Source: Opitutia bacterium UBA7876 (GTDB lineage Bacteria > Verrucomicrobiota > Verrucomicrobiia > Opitutales > Seribacteraceae). From it: a stretch of 41,804 nucleotides of DNA. The notes beneath the pieces were generated by a model. It worked only from the letters and a program-made list of their open reading frames with translations, had not been told where the DNA came from and made no database searches. This document shows positions 1-8,374 of this stretch, one piece after another (within the stretch, counting starts at the first letter, position 1; each line of letters starts with the position of its first letter). Made by a program: the position numbers and the translations under genes. The DNA lies in contig DLRY01000039.1 of assembly GCA_002500665.1 (NCBI GenBank), positions 1 through 41,804 of the forward strand, written 5' to 3'.

Positions 1-1
1 T

Positions 2-211
2 GAGGAATCACCTTCCGAGGAACCTGCCGAGAATGAAGGTGAAGAGGCGTCCGCAGAAGAAGAGTCCGCCGAGGAATCTGAGGAGAGCGTGCCGGAAGCC
101 AAGACCGAAGAAGAACCTGCTGAGGAATCACCTTCCGAGGAACCGTCGGAGGAATCCTCAAGTGACGCTGATAGCGAGTCTGAAGAGGAAGAGAAACCTT
201 CCAAGGGTTGA
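2..211 (+). CDS. C-terminal acidic tail of an unidentified protein (5' partial)
   Basis: The frame that is open from the left edge ends in TGA at 209-211 and gives 69 residues, of which 30 are Glu, with most of the rest Ser, Pro and Ala. It is a low-complexity acidic tail. The peptide EESPSEEP occurs twice, encoded by an identical 24-base stretch at 1-24 and 121-144, so the tail has probably grown by repeat duplication. The body of the protein lies outside the window and I cannot say what it is. The plus-strand frame at 33-215 is an out-of-frame Arg/Lys-rich shadow. The next gene, guaA, starts 169 bases downstream on the same strand. The intervening bases show no convincing terminator, promoter or riboswitch. 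Confidence 0.75.
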   Translation, partial: EESPSEEPAENEGEEASAEEESAEESEESVPEAKTEEEPAEESPSEEPSEESSSDADSESEEEEKPSKG

Positions 212-380
212 ATAGCCCTAAATCTTTTCCTTTTCTTGATCACTTGCGGGAGCCGGAGGGCTTTCGGTATTTTACGTCTGGTGGGCGTGGAATTATCTGG
301 TTTGTGTTGCAATGACATGAGCGACCCCTTTTTGTCGTTATTTTTCAGGAAGGTTCAGGGCGCGAGAAAAATCATTCATC

Positions 381-1919
381 ATGGCACAAACAGTCGTAGT
401 ATTGGATTTCGGATCTCAGTATACCCAAGTGATCGCTCGTCGTATCAGGGAGGCGAGCGTTTACTCGAAAGTCTTGCCCTACGATACCCCGATCGGCGAA
501 ATCAAGAAGATTGATCCGGTTGGCCTGGTCTTGTCAGGTGGCCCCGCAAGCGTCTTGGCTAAGGGAGCCCCCAAGCCCCACCCCCGGCTGTTCGAATTGG
601 GTATTCCAACTTTGGGAATCTGTTACGGCCTTCAGCTCATGGGCAAGATGCTGGGTGGCAGCGTAATGTCCAGTCAACACCGAGAATATGGTCGAGGCAA
701 ATTGACCATCAAAAAAAAGGGACCTCTTTTCAAGACCTTGCCGGGCGAGCTGACCGTATGGAATTCACACGGTGATTGTCTGACGAAACTCCCCAAGGGT
801 TTTCATGCCCTTGCCCAGACCGAAAACTCTCCCTTCGCGGCCATTGAGGATCCCTCCAGAAAATTTTTTGGCCTGCAGTTTCACCCCGAAGTCGAGCATT
901 CCGAAAAGGGTACGCAAATAATCAGAAATTTTCTGGTTGCGGTTTGCGGATGCAAGGGCGACTGGAGAATGGAGGACTTCACCGAGTCGGCGGTTCGCTC
1001 GATCCGCGCCCAAGTGGGCGACCGAAAAGTAATTTTGGGGCTTAGTGGTGGTGTCGACTCATCCGTCGCCGCCGCTCTCATTGATCGTGCTATTGGCAAA
1101 CAGCTCACCTGCATTTTCGTAGACAATGGGCTTCTGCGACTCAACGAGCGCGAGCAGGTTCGGCAACTTTTTCGCAACCATATACCTGGAAAGCTGAAGG
1201 TAGCCTTGGCCGGACCTCTTTTTCTCGGTCGCCTCAAGGGCGTAACCAATCCGGAAACCAAGCGGAAAATCATCGGCAGGACCTTTATTGAGGTGTTCGA
1301 CCAAGAGGTGAAGAAATTGGGGAAAGTGGATTTTCTTGCCCAAGGTACTCTTTATCCCGACGTCATTGAAAGCGTGCCCATAGGGGGAAACCCGGCGGCC
1401 TTGATCAAAAGCCATCACAACGTGGGAGGGCTACCGAAGCGAATGAAACTGGAACTGCTCGAACCCCTGCGCGAACTTTTCAAGGACGAGGTAAGAAACT
1501 TGGGCAGGTCACTTGGGTTGCCAAAGGAGGTCCTTATGCGCCACCCCTTCCCCGGACCTGGGCTAGGGGTAAGGGTCGTTGGTAACATTACTCGTGAAAG
1601 ACTTCGCGTTCTCCGGGAGGCGGACGCAATTTTTATAGAGGAACTTTTTGCCCATCGCTACTACCACAAGCTTTGGCAGGCCTTTTGCGTATTTCTTCCC
1701 GTCCGCAGCGTGGGTGTAATGGGTGACGAGCGAACATACGAAAACGCCATAGCCCTGCGGGCCGTCACGAGCAGTGACGCCATGACGGCGGACTGGGCCC
1801 AGTTGCCCGACAAGCTTCTCAGAAAAGTCTCCAATCGAATCATCAACGAGGTCAAGGGAGCCAACCGGGTGGTTTACGACGTAAGCTCCAAGCCCCCGGG
1901 CACGATCGAGTGGGAATAA
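381..1919 (+). CDS. guaA: GMP synthase (glutamine-hydrolysing)
   Basis: Converts XMP, ATP and glutamine to GMP in the cytoplasm, the last step of guanine nucleotide synthesis. The 512 residues match the usual single-chain GuaA length. The N-terminal class I glutamine amidotransferase has its nucleophile in GICYG (Cys81) and the His/Glu pair in QFHPE (His168, Glu170). The ATP pyrophosphatase domain begins with the P-loop LSGGVDSS (about 221-228), and the chain ends with the family's C-terminal dimerisation segment, including YDVSSKPPGTIEWE. The ATG at 381 gives the expected N-terminus (MAQTVVVLDFGSQYTQ). No Shine-Dalgarno sequence lies at normal distance; the nearest purine run (AGGAAGG, about 349-355) is some 25 bases upstream. 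It appears to lead a tight plus-strand run into hisD, 11 bases downstream. Confidence 0.97.
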   Translation: MAQTVVVLDFGSQYTQVIARRIREASVYSKVLPYDTPIGEIKKIDPVGLVLSGGPASVLAKGAPKPHPRLFELGIPTLGICYGLQLMGKMLGGSVMSSQHREYGRGKLTIKKKGPLFKTLPGELTVWNSHGDCLTKLPKGFHALAQTENSPFAAIEDPSRKFFGLQFHPEVEHSEKGTQIIRNFLVAVCGCKGDWRMEDFTESAVRSIRAQVGDRKVILGLSGGVDSSVAAALIDRAIGKQLTCIFVDNGLLRLNEREQVRQLFRNHIPGKLKVALAGPLFLGRLKGVTNPETKRKIIGRTFIEVFDQEVKKLGKVDFLAQGTLYPDVIESVPIGGNPAALIKSHHNVGGLPKRMKLELLEPLRELFKDEVRNLGRSLGLPKEVLMRHPFPGPGLGVRVVGNITRERLRVLREADAIFIEELFAHRYYHKLWQAFCVFLPVRSVGVMGDERTYENAIALRAVTSSDAMTADWAQLPDKLLRKVSNRIINEVKGANRVVYDVSSKPPGTIEWE

Positions 1920-1930
1920 CACCAAGTCAC

Positions 1931-3241
1931 ATGAATTCTCTCTCCTTTCTAACGGATTCGGACAAACTCCTTTCGTACTTGCAGGATTTTGCCTCCGTGT
2001 CCGTTCCGGATGCGCAAATCGTGGCAACGGTCTCGGAGATATTGACCGATCTCAAGCAGAATGGCGACAAGGCGCTGCTTGAGAGAACCAGGCTCTATGA
2101 CGGGGTCTCGCTTGCCCCGGAAGACATTCCCGTTGCCGCCTCAGATTTGGAGATAGCCGAGTCAAGCCTGAGTTCGGAAGAAAGGTCAAGCATTGAGGAA
2201 GCCATTGGAAACGTAAGGTTCTTTCATGAAAAAAGCATTCCTTCGGATTGGGCCGCCCGTAACGATCACGGCGGCGAGGTCGGAGAGAAATACTTCCCCA
2301 TCCGGCGGGTTGGGATCTACGTTCCGGGGGGTAACGTCCCTTTGGTTTCCACGGTCATCATGACGGTGACCTTGGCCAAGGTAGCTGGAGTTCCGGAAAT
2401 CGCGGTCGTAACTCCCCCCGGTCCCGGAGGCGAAGTGGCGCTACCGCTCCTGGGTGCATTGAAAATGCTGGGGGTTACCGAGGTCTACCGGGTAGGAGGC
2501 GCCCAGGCCATAGGCGCTTTGGCCCATGGAACCGATTCAATTCCCGCAGTCGACAAAATTTTCGGCCCGGGCAATGCCTATGTGAACGAGGCCAAAAGAC
2601 AGTCCTTCGGCATTGTCGGAATAGATCTTCTTCCTGGCCCGAGCGAGGTCATGGTCGTTGCGGACGAGACGGCAAACCCCATTTACGTTGCGGCCGCTCT
2701 GCTGGCTCAAGCCGAACATGGTTCCGGAAAGGAAAAGGTTTATCTCCTGTTTACAAAGGAAGAACTGCACGGCGAGGTACTGGCCCAACTCAAGACCCAA
2801 GTGCAGACGCTTTCTCACAAAGAATCGATCGAGAACGTACTTTCGAAGGGCTTCCTGTCAATTTTTTTGCCCGATCTAAACAGGTTGGCGGAAGTGGCTT
2901 CATTCATCGCTCCCGAGCATCTGGAGCTACAGGTGGGTGAGGAAAACCTTGCTCTGCTTAGCCGGAAGATCACGACCGCCGGAGCTTTTCTTCTGGGTCA
3001 CCGAACCGCTACTTCCGTCGGTGACTTTGCCGCTGGCCCGAGCCATGTCTTGCCCACCGGCAGGTCGTCCCGCTTTTCCTCCGGGCTTAAAATAAGTGAT
3101 TTTCTCAGGCGAACCAGTTTCATCCAGTACGACGCGGCTGCGGGGAAGAAAGCTTTGCCCGTGGTCTCGTCTTTCTCTCGGATGGAGAAACTCGATGCCC
3201 ATGGCCGTGCCCTCGAGTTGCGTGTCGATGACGAGGGGTAG
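1931..3241 (+). CDS. hisD: Histidinol dehydrogenase
   Basis: Catalyses the last two steps of histidine synthesis, oxidising L-histidinol to L-histidine with two NAD. I chose the ATG at 1931 (436 residues, usual length) over an in-frame GTG at 1910 that overlaps guaA. The Zn and catalytic residues are all in place: Gln260 and His263 (LAQAEHGSG), Glu329 and His330 (APEHLEL), Asp365 (VGDFAAGPSH) and His424 near the C-terminus. The motifs VPGGNVPLVSTV and FGPGNAYVNEAK are also present. It lies 11 bases after guaA and 5 bases before hisC, so it is very likely cotranscribed with both. Confidence 0.97.
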   Translation: MNSLSFLTDSDKLLSYLQDFASVSVPDAQIVATVSEILTDLKQNGDKALLERTRLYDGVSLAPEDIPVAASDLEIAESSLSSEERSSIEEAIGNVRFFHEKSIPSDWAARNDHGGEVGEKYFPIRRVGIYVPGGNVPLVSTVIMTVTLAKVAGVPEIAVVTPPGPGGEVALPLLGALKMLGVTEVYRVGGAQAIGALAHGTDSIPAVDKIFGPGNAYVNEAKRQSFGIVGIDLLPGPSEVMVVADETANPIYVAAALLAQAEHGSGKEKVYLLFTKEELHGEVLAQLKTQVQTLSHKESIENVLSKGFLSIFLPDLNRLAEVASFIAPEHLELQVGEENLALLSRKITTAGAFLLGHRTATSVGDFAAGPSHVLPTGRSSRFSSGLKISDFLRRTSFIQYDAAAGKKALPVVSSFSRMEKLDAHGRALELRVDDEG

Positions 3242-3246
3242 TTGAA

Positions 3247-4344
3247 ATGTCCCGAAACGCCAAATATTTCTCCCGAAATATTGTTTCCCACAAACCCTAC
3301 TTGCCGGGCATCCAACCCGCGGACGAGGAGGAGGTGATCAAGCTCAACACCAATGAGAACCCCTACCCTCCCAGTCCTCACGTCAAGGACGCTGTTCTAG
3401 CCGAACTGGAATCGCTCAGGCTCTACCCAAATCCACCCTCGGGACAACTTAGGAAGGCCCTATCCGACTTGCATGGGCTAAACCAGGATCAAGTCATCAT
3501 TGGAAACGGATCCGATGACATCCTGAATCTTTGCACCCGTTGCTTTGCCGACGCAAGCCTGAGCGTCGGCATGCTGGAACCCAGCTATTCTCTCTACGAA
3601 GTCATCGCATCCCTACAGGGTGCCGCCCTCCATCGGATTCCCTTTGCCGACGATTCCTTTTCAATTGATCCCCAAGCGGTGATCGACTCTGGTGCAAACC
3701 TGTTTTTCATCACCAGCCCTCATGCGCCCAGCGGCCGTGAATACGACCAGAATTGCCTGCGTCGGGTCGTGGAATCGTTCGATGGAATTGTCGTAATCGA
3801 CGAGGCTTATGCGGATTTTGCCACCCAGAACGCCATTGGCCTCCTCGATGAGTTCCATAACCTGATCATCACGCGCACCCTGTCCAAATCCTATTCCCTG
3901 GCCGGCATGCGGGTGGGCTATGGGCTGGGTTCACCCGAGCTCGTATCCGTTTTGGATGAGGCTCGCGAAGTCTACAACGTGGACCGCTTGGCTCAGGCGG
4001 GTGCTTGGGCCGCACTGACGGACCGAGCATATTTCAAGAGCACCTGCGCAAAAATCACCGAAGAAAGGGAGAAAATGCGCTCCCTTTTGCGGGAGTGGAG
4101 CTGGAAAACCTGTCCCAGTGGAGCCAATTTTCTTTTTACCCTGCCCGTTGACTCTCATGGCCGGACCGGTCAGGAGGTAGCGGTGAATCTTTATGAATAC
4201 CTCGCTTCGAGGAAAATACTGACCCGACATTTCCCTCGACACGAGCTGACCTCTTCTTACCTCAGAATCAGTATTGGCAACTCGCGGGATATGGATATTC
4301 TCATTGAAAGGTTAATCGAATGGAAGACCCCAGAACAGCCGTAG
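3247..4344 (+). CDS. hisC: Histidinol-phosphate aminotransferase
   Basis: A PLP-dependent fold-type I aminotransferase that converts imidazole-acetol phosphate and glutamate to histidinol phosphate. Recognisable are NTNENPYPPSP (34-44), IGNGSDDILNL (85-95), the Asp/Tyr of VVIDEAYADF, and the PLP lysine Lys214 in TLSKSYSLAGMRVGYG. The 365-residue length is typical. The loop usually written NPNNPTG is TSPHAPSG here; Ala in place of the second Asn is also common in other HisC proteins. GAGGGG lies about 12 bases before the ATG, one of the few plausible ribosome-binding sites in the window. Its 3' end overlaps hisB by 25 bases, which suggests translational coupling. Confidence 0.95.
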   Translation: MSRNAKYFSRNIVSHKPYLPGIQPADEEEVIKLNTNENPYPPSPHVKDAVLAELESLRLYPNPPSGQLRKALSDLHGLNQDQVIIGNGSDDILNLCTRCFADASLSVGMLEPSYSLYEVIASLQGAALHRIPFADDSFSIDPQAVIDSGANLFFITSPHAPSGREYDQNCLRRVVESFDGIVVIDEAYADFATQNAIGLLDEFHNLIITRTLSKSYSLAGMRVGYGLGSPELVSVLDEAREVYNVDRLAQAGAWAALTDRAYFKSTCAKITEEREKMRSLLREWSWKTCPSGANFLFTLPVDSHGRTGQEVAVNLYEYLASRKILTRHFPRHELTSSYLRISIGNSRDMDILIERLIEWKTPEQP

Positions 4345-4922
4345 TCAACCGGGACACCAAGGAAACCCAAATTACCATAAACCTATCTTTGGACGGGACT
4401 GGAAAAGGAGAGGTTTCAACGGGAATTCCCTTCCTCGACCACATGCTCACCCTGTTTTCGAGGCATGGGTTTTTCGATCTGTCCATCAAGGCCGAGGGCG
4501 ACATTCAAATAGACTACCATCATTTGGTCGAGGACATGGGCATTAGTCTAGGCCAAGCCGTACGGGATGCCCTGGGAGACAAAGCCGGCATCAGGAGATA
4601 CGGCTTCTTCGTCCTGCCCATGGACGAAACCCTCGTTACTGTGGCCTTGGATTTAAGCAACCGCGGCTTTTTGGTTTATGATGCGGATCCGTCCATTACC
4701 TTGGTTCGTGATTTCAATATCCAGCTATTCAAGGAATTTTTCCAAGCCTTCGCCAATGAGGTGGCTTGCAATCTGCACGTTCGGCTTGAGCATGGCGAGG
4801 AACCACATCATGTTGCGGAGGCCATCTTCAAGGCTTTTGCCAAGGCCCTCGATATAGCGACCCAAATTGAGCCGCGACTGGATGGCGAAATTCCCTCGAC
4901 CAAGGGTACCCTCTCATCCTAG
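4320..4922 (+). CDS. hisB: Imidazoleglycerol-phosphate dehydratase
   Basis: Dehydrates imidazoleglycerol phosphate to imidazole-acetol phosphate, the substrate of HisC. The 200 residues form a monofunctional enzyme without the N-terminal histidinol-phosphatase domain seen in enterobacteria. The two Mn-binding histidine motifs are present as DYHHLVEDMG (His67, His68, Glu71) and EPHHVAEAIFKA (His163, His164, Glu167), together with IPFLDHML and the terminal PSTKGTL signature. The ATG at 4320 lies inside the end of hisC, and GAAAGG about 9 bases upstream may act as ribosome-binding site. Histidinol phosphatase activity must come from another gene, not seen here. Confidence 0.97.
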   Translation: MEDPRTAVVNRDTKETQITINLSLDGTGKGEVSTGIPFLDHMLTLFSRHGFFDLSIKAEGDIQIDYHHLVEDMGISLGQAVRDALGDKAGIRRYGFFVLPMDETLVTVALDLSNRGFLVYDADPSITLVRDFNIQLFKEFFQAFANEVACNLHVRLEHGEEPHHVAEAIFKAFAKALDIATQIEPRLDGEIPSTKGTLSS

Positions 4923-4932
4923 CTCACATGGA

Positions 4933-5562
4933 GTGAACGCTGCCCGCAAAATCGGGGTGATCGACTATGGCACCGGAAACCTCAGAAGCGTGGTCAAGGC
5001 TTTCGAGTTCCTAGGGGCCGAAGCCAGTATTCTTACGGACGCCACTCGGTTCGACCAGATAGAGGCCCTGGTCTTCCCGGGACAGGGAACCTTCGACCAA
5101 TGCATGTCCTCCCTGCGTCGCTCTTCCCTGGACAAGGCCATCGTTGAGTGGATCGAGTGCGGCAAGCCCTATTTTGGCATTTGCCTCGGCCTGCAGGCCC
5201 TCTTCGAGAGGTCGGAGGAAGGAGACCAGAAGGGTCTCTCCGTGTTTCCCGGGCGAGTCAGGAAGTTCACGGTTTCCGATGGGCTCAAGATTCCGCACAT
5301 GGGCTGGAACGGCGTAACCTGGAACCTGCCTCCCGATGACCCGATGAGAAGGGATTTGACCGATGGCGACCAATTTTATTTCGTACACAGCTATCACGTT
5401 GAGAATGAGGACGGGAGACTTTCCCTCATGAAAACCAATTACGGCTATCCCTTCACCAGTGGCCTTTCTCATGAAAATTGCTTTGCCACTCAGTTTCACC
5501 CCGAAAAAAGTCAGGCCAAGGGGTTGCAAATATACAGGAACTTTCTTGAAAAAATCCCCTAG
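4933..5562 (+). CDS. hisH: Imidazole glycerol phosphate synthase, glutaminase subunit
   Basis: The glutaminase half of IGP synthase. It releases ammonia for HisF, which makes imidazoleglycerol phosphate and AICAR. Motifs are IGVIDYGTGNLRSV, LVFPGQGTFD, the nucleophile Cys84 in FGICLGLQALF, and His189 and Glu191 in ATQFHPEKSQ. I place the start at GTG 4933, giving 209 residues, the usual size. ATG codons further upstream at 4867 and 4882 would add a Pro/Arg-rich extension lying inside hisB, which looks like out-of-frame hisB sequence. The start is the least certain in this operon. The partner gene hisF and also hisA, hisG and hisI are not in the window, so the histidine genes are split in this genome. 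Confidence 0.94.
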   Translation: MNAARKIGVIDYGTGNLRSVVKAFEFLGAEASILTDATRFDQIEALVFPGQGTFDQCMSSLRRSSLDKAIVEWIECGKPYFGICLGLQALFERSEEGDQKGLSVFPGRVRKFTVSDGLKIPHMGWNGVTWNLPPDDPMRRDLTDGDQFYFVHSYHVENEDGRLSLMKTNYGYPFTSGLSHENCFATQFHPEKSQAKGLQIYRNFLEKIP

Positions 5563-5604
5563 CAGTGACAGAACTGTTTCCTACCCCTTTTTACCACCCC
5601 CGCT

Positions 5605-6891
5605 ATGCCTGACACTGCAAACCTCGAAATTGGTGACGACAAGTATTCCCTCGAAATAATTACAGGGACCGAACAAGAGAAGGCTATAGACGTCAGCCGT
5701 CTTCGCAAGCAGAGCAACCACGTCACCTTTGACGACGGTTACGGTAACACCGGGTCATGCGAGAGTGCCATTACCTTTATCGATGGGGATAAGGGAATTC
5801 TGAGGTATCGAGGTTACGATATCGTTGAGCTTGCCGAAAAATCCACCTTTCTTGAGTCCGCCTATCTACTGCTTTACGGGGTGCTTCCCAGTCGCTCGGA
5901 CCTTGAAGCTTTCAAGCAGCTCGTGGGGGGCTATTGCGATCTTCCCGAGGAAGTTGTGCAGGTAGTCCATGCACAACCGAAAAATGCTCACCCCATGGCG
6001 GTCCTGTCTTCCGGGCTGCAGGCCCTTGGCGGCGTCTATCCCCAGTTCTGCACCAATGACCGGAAGAAGGACTTGGAGGCCTTCGACCAGTCCGCCGCCC
6101 TCATCATCTCATCCGTCCGCAGCATTGCCGCTGCCCTCTATAGGCACGTTAACGGCCAAGCGTTGCCCAAAGCTCATTCCGATCGGAGCTATTGCGGAAA
6201 TTTTCTTTCCATGATGTTTGCCCAAGGAGATGGAGGAGAAGAGGTTCCGGAATCGGTTCAGAACGCCCTCGACCTGATCTTTTTGCTACATGCCGACCAC
6301 GAGCAGAATTGCTCGACGTCCACCTGCAGGATGATCGCTTCGGGGGGGGCGAATCCTTTTGCTTCCCTTGCCGGCGGAGTTTCCGCTCTCTGGGGGCCCC
6401 TCCATGGCGGTGCTAACATGGCCGTCATCATGATGCTTAACGAGATCCATGAATCCGGGGACGACGGGAGCAGGTTCGTGGAGTCCGCCAAGCAGGGTAA
6501 ATCGAGGCTTATGGGTTTCGGGCATCGCGTTTACAGGAATTACGATCCTCGAGCCAAGATACTCAAGAGCGCATGCGACCAAGCCTTGGCCGCCCTGGGG
6601 GTATCCAGCCCTATTCTCGAGATTGCGAGGAAACTGGAGGAAGTGGCCCTAGAAGATTCCTATTTCATCGAGCGAAAACTCTACCCCAACGTCGACTTCT
6701 ACAGTGGCATCATCCTGCAAGCCCTGGGCTTCCCGACCGATATGTTTACCGTCCTGTTTGCCATTGGAAGAACCCCGGGATGGCTTTCCCACTGGAAGGA
6801 AATTGCCGAGACTGGGAAGAAGATCCACCGCCCTCGGCAGATTTATCAGGGGGAGACTCTCCGCAGTTACCTTTCTCTGGAAAACCGGTAG
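5605..6891 (+). CDS. gltA: Citrate synthase
   Basis: Condenses acetyl-CoA and oxaloacetate to citrate at the entry of the TCA cycle. The 428 residues match the bacterial hexameric type. Active-site residues are His267 (GPLHGGAN), His307 (GFGHRVYRNYDPRAK) and Asp364 (PNVDFYSG), with the conserved LLHADHEQNCSTST segment (His229) upstream. The N-terminal small domain with GYGNTGSCESAITF and DKGILRYRGYDI is also typical. It starts 42 bases after hisH on the same strand with no visible terminator between, so it may be read from the guaA-his transcript or from its own promoter. No Shine-Dalgarno sequence precedes the ATG, where the leader is pyrimidine-rich. Confidence 0.97.
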   Translation: MPDTANLEIGDDKYSLEIITGTEQEKAIDVSRLRKQSNHVTFDDGYGNTGSCESAITFIDGDKGILRYRGYDIVELAEKSTFLESAYLLLYGVLPSRSDLEAFKQLVGGYCDLPEEVVQVVHAQPKNAHPMAVLSSGLQALGGVYPQFCTNDRKKDLEAFDQSAALIISSVRSIAAALYRHVNGQALPKAHSDRSYCGNFLSMMFAQGDGGEEVPESVQNALDLIFLLHADHEQNCSTSTCRMIASGGANPFASLAGGVSALWGPLHGGANMAVIMMLNEIHESGDDGSRFVESAKQGKSRLMGFGHRVYRNYDPRAKILKSACDQALAALGVSSPILEIARKLEEVALEDSYFIERKLYPNVDFYSGIILQALGFPTDMFTVLFAIGRTPGWLSHWKEIAETGKKIHRPRQIYQGETLRSYLSLENR

Positions 6892-6898
6892 GGTCTTT

Positions 6899-7684
6899 CT
6901 ATTTAGCCGGGGTTTGCCCCTTCGGGGCCTGGGTCAGTATTTCGTCCAAAGATAAACCGGCAAGCTCTCGGATCCCCTTGATCAGAACCCAGAAGGCGTA
7001 GGCACTCACCACCATGCAGGGTATGCTGATGATGGGGAAACTCCACCCCAGCATTCTGCCTACTTCATCATTGAAAGCCGTCTTGTCCACGTAGGGCTCG
7101 GTCACCACGATGGAACGAGCCAAAAAATAATTGAGGGTGGCGCTGAGAATGAAGGTGCCCGCGATCAACCAAGTACATTTGAGCAAAAGCCCGTTAAAGG
7201 GCTTTTCAGTGTCTCTTTCCTTGAGGGCTTGGTCGATCAAGTCTACCCGAACTACCTCCGGGTTATAGAGAAAAAGGTGCACGAGGGGCCGTTTCGTGTT
7301 GAGGGTAAGGACGGTCAGGAGGCCGAGGATGGCGGGGAGGGCCGCTTCCTTGATGGCAAACATGGATACGGTGGCCCCGGGCAATAAACCGATGCCACCC
7401 GTCAACAGGGCGCTAAGGGCCCCGAGAATGGAAAGAAAATTCCATTTTCTCCTACGGGCAAAATCCCAAAGCCCGTATCCTACGGGAAAGGATATTGCGA
7501 TCAGAAGCATGAAGGAACCAACGAGTGTTCCGTCTTCGGGAGAATCAAGCCAGTCGGCCAGGGTTTCCCCAAACCAATCCTCTCCCTTGCGCAGGAAGAG
7601 AATAGGGAACAAGAGGTTGAAACTCAGGTTGATCAACATGTTTTCCCTCTTGGGGGGATTGGACGGAAGAGAGTTTTCTGTCAT
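6899..7684 (-). CDS. VC0807-family integral membrane protein, function unknown
   Basis: A hydrophobic protein of about 261 residues with roughly six membrane helices. The pattern LINLSFNLLFPILFL, then SFPVGYGLWDF, then a short basic loop (ARRRKWNF), then a second helix pair, resembles what I know as VC0807-family membrane proteins, a group without an established function. I take the ATG at 7684. A TTG at 7699 and an ATG at 7639 are alternatives; the last is preceded by a purine run (AAGAGGGAAAAC) and would still keep every helix. The gene converges with gltA across only 7 bases and diverges from coaB across 51 bases, so its promoter and that of coaB must overlap. No cofactor or transport motif is visible. 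Confidence 0.75.
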   Translation of the reverse strand: MTENSLPSNPPKRENMLINLSFNLLFPILFLRKGEDWFGETLADWLDSPEDGTLVGSFMLLIAISFPVGYGLWDFARRRKWNFLSILGALSALLTGGIGLLPGATVSMFAIKEAALPAILGLLTVLTLNTKRPLVHLFLYNPEVVRVDLIDQALKERDTEKPFNGLLLKCTWLIAGTFILSATLNYFLARSIVVTEPYVDKTAFNDEVGRMLGWSFPIISIPCMVVSAYAFWVLIKGIRELAGLSLDEILTQAPKGQTPAK

Positions 7685-7735
7685 TGGCAGATCATTCAAA
7701 CATCAACATAAACTAAAGTCGCTCACAATTTTACC

Positions 7736-8374
7736 ATGACCACTCAAATAAGATGCCTGATTTCCGCTGGCCCGACCCGCGAATGGATTGACCCCGTGCG
7801 GTTCATAAGCAACCCGTCCTCGGGAAAAATGGGCTATGCCTTGGCGGAGGAAGCGGTTTCTCGTGGCTTTGAGGTTTATTTGGTCAGTGGCCCTGTAAGC
7901 CTACAGCCCCCAACTGGAGCCGAAGTCATCAAGGTAGAGTCCGCTCAGGAGATGCAAGAGGCTATGTTCAGGTTGTTCGACCAGGCATCTCTGGTCATTA
8001 TGGCGGCTGCGGTCAGTGATCATCGACCGAGCCATTGTTCCAGGCAAAAGATCAAGAAGAGTGATTTCCCCAACTCTCTGGAACTTGTTCCCAACAATGA
8101 CGTCGTTGCTTCTCTGGTAGGAGGAAGACGGCCCGGGCAGACGATTGTCGGCTTTGCCGCCGAAACCGAAAATCTCCTTGAGCATGCCCGTCAAAAGCTC
8201 GAGGCCAAGGACTTGGATTGGATAGCCGCAAATGACGTCTCCTCGGATGAACATGGCTTTCAGTCTGACTTCAATGACGTAACCTTGCTTTCCAAAAGTG
8301 AAGAGACTATTCCCTTGGGAAGGAAATCAAAGAGCGAGATTGCAAAGAAAATCCTAGACTACGTATGGCCATGA
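7736..8374 (+). CDS. coaB: Phosphopantothenate-cysteine ligase, stand-alone CoaB
   Basis: Joins 4'-phosphopantothenate to cysteine using CTP (in most bacteria) in coenzyme A synthesis. The N-terminal Rossmann-like segment holds SAGPTREWIDPVRF and SNPSSGKMG (about 10-33), followed by MAAAVSDHRP, KKSDFPNSLEL, IVGFAAET and the Asn-containing WIAANDVSSD. Most bacteria encode a fused CoaBC of about 400 residues with a flavin-dependent decarboxylase (CoaC) at the N-terminus. Here only the 212-residue ligase is present, so a separate coaC should exist elsewhere. Its stop overlaps the start of the histidine kinase gene (ATGA at 8371-8374), implying cotranscription with a regulatory pair of unrelated function. 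Confidence 0.92.
   Translation: MTTQIRCLISAGPTREWIDPVRFISNPSSGKMGYALAEEAVSRGFEVYLVSGPVSLQPPTGAEVIKVESAQEMQEAMFRLFDQASLVIMAAAVSDHRPSHCSRQKIKKSDFPNSLELVPNNDVVASLVGGRRPGQTIVGFAAETENLLEHARQKLEAKDLDWIAANDVSSDEHGFQSDFNDVTLLSKSEETIPLGRKSKSEIAKKILDYVWP

Noticed and set aside
212..380. Possible purine riboswitch before guaA
   Set aside because: I looked for the paired stems and conserved loop bases of purine or PreQ1 riboswitches and saw none. The region is short and T-rich.
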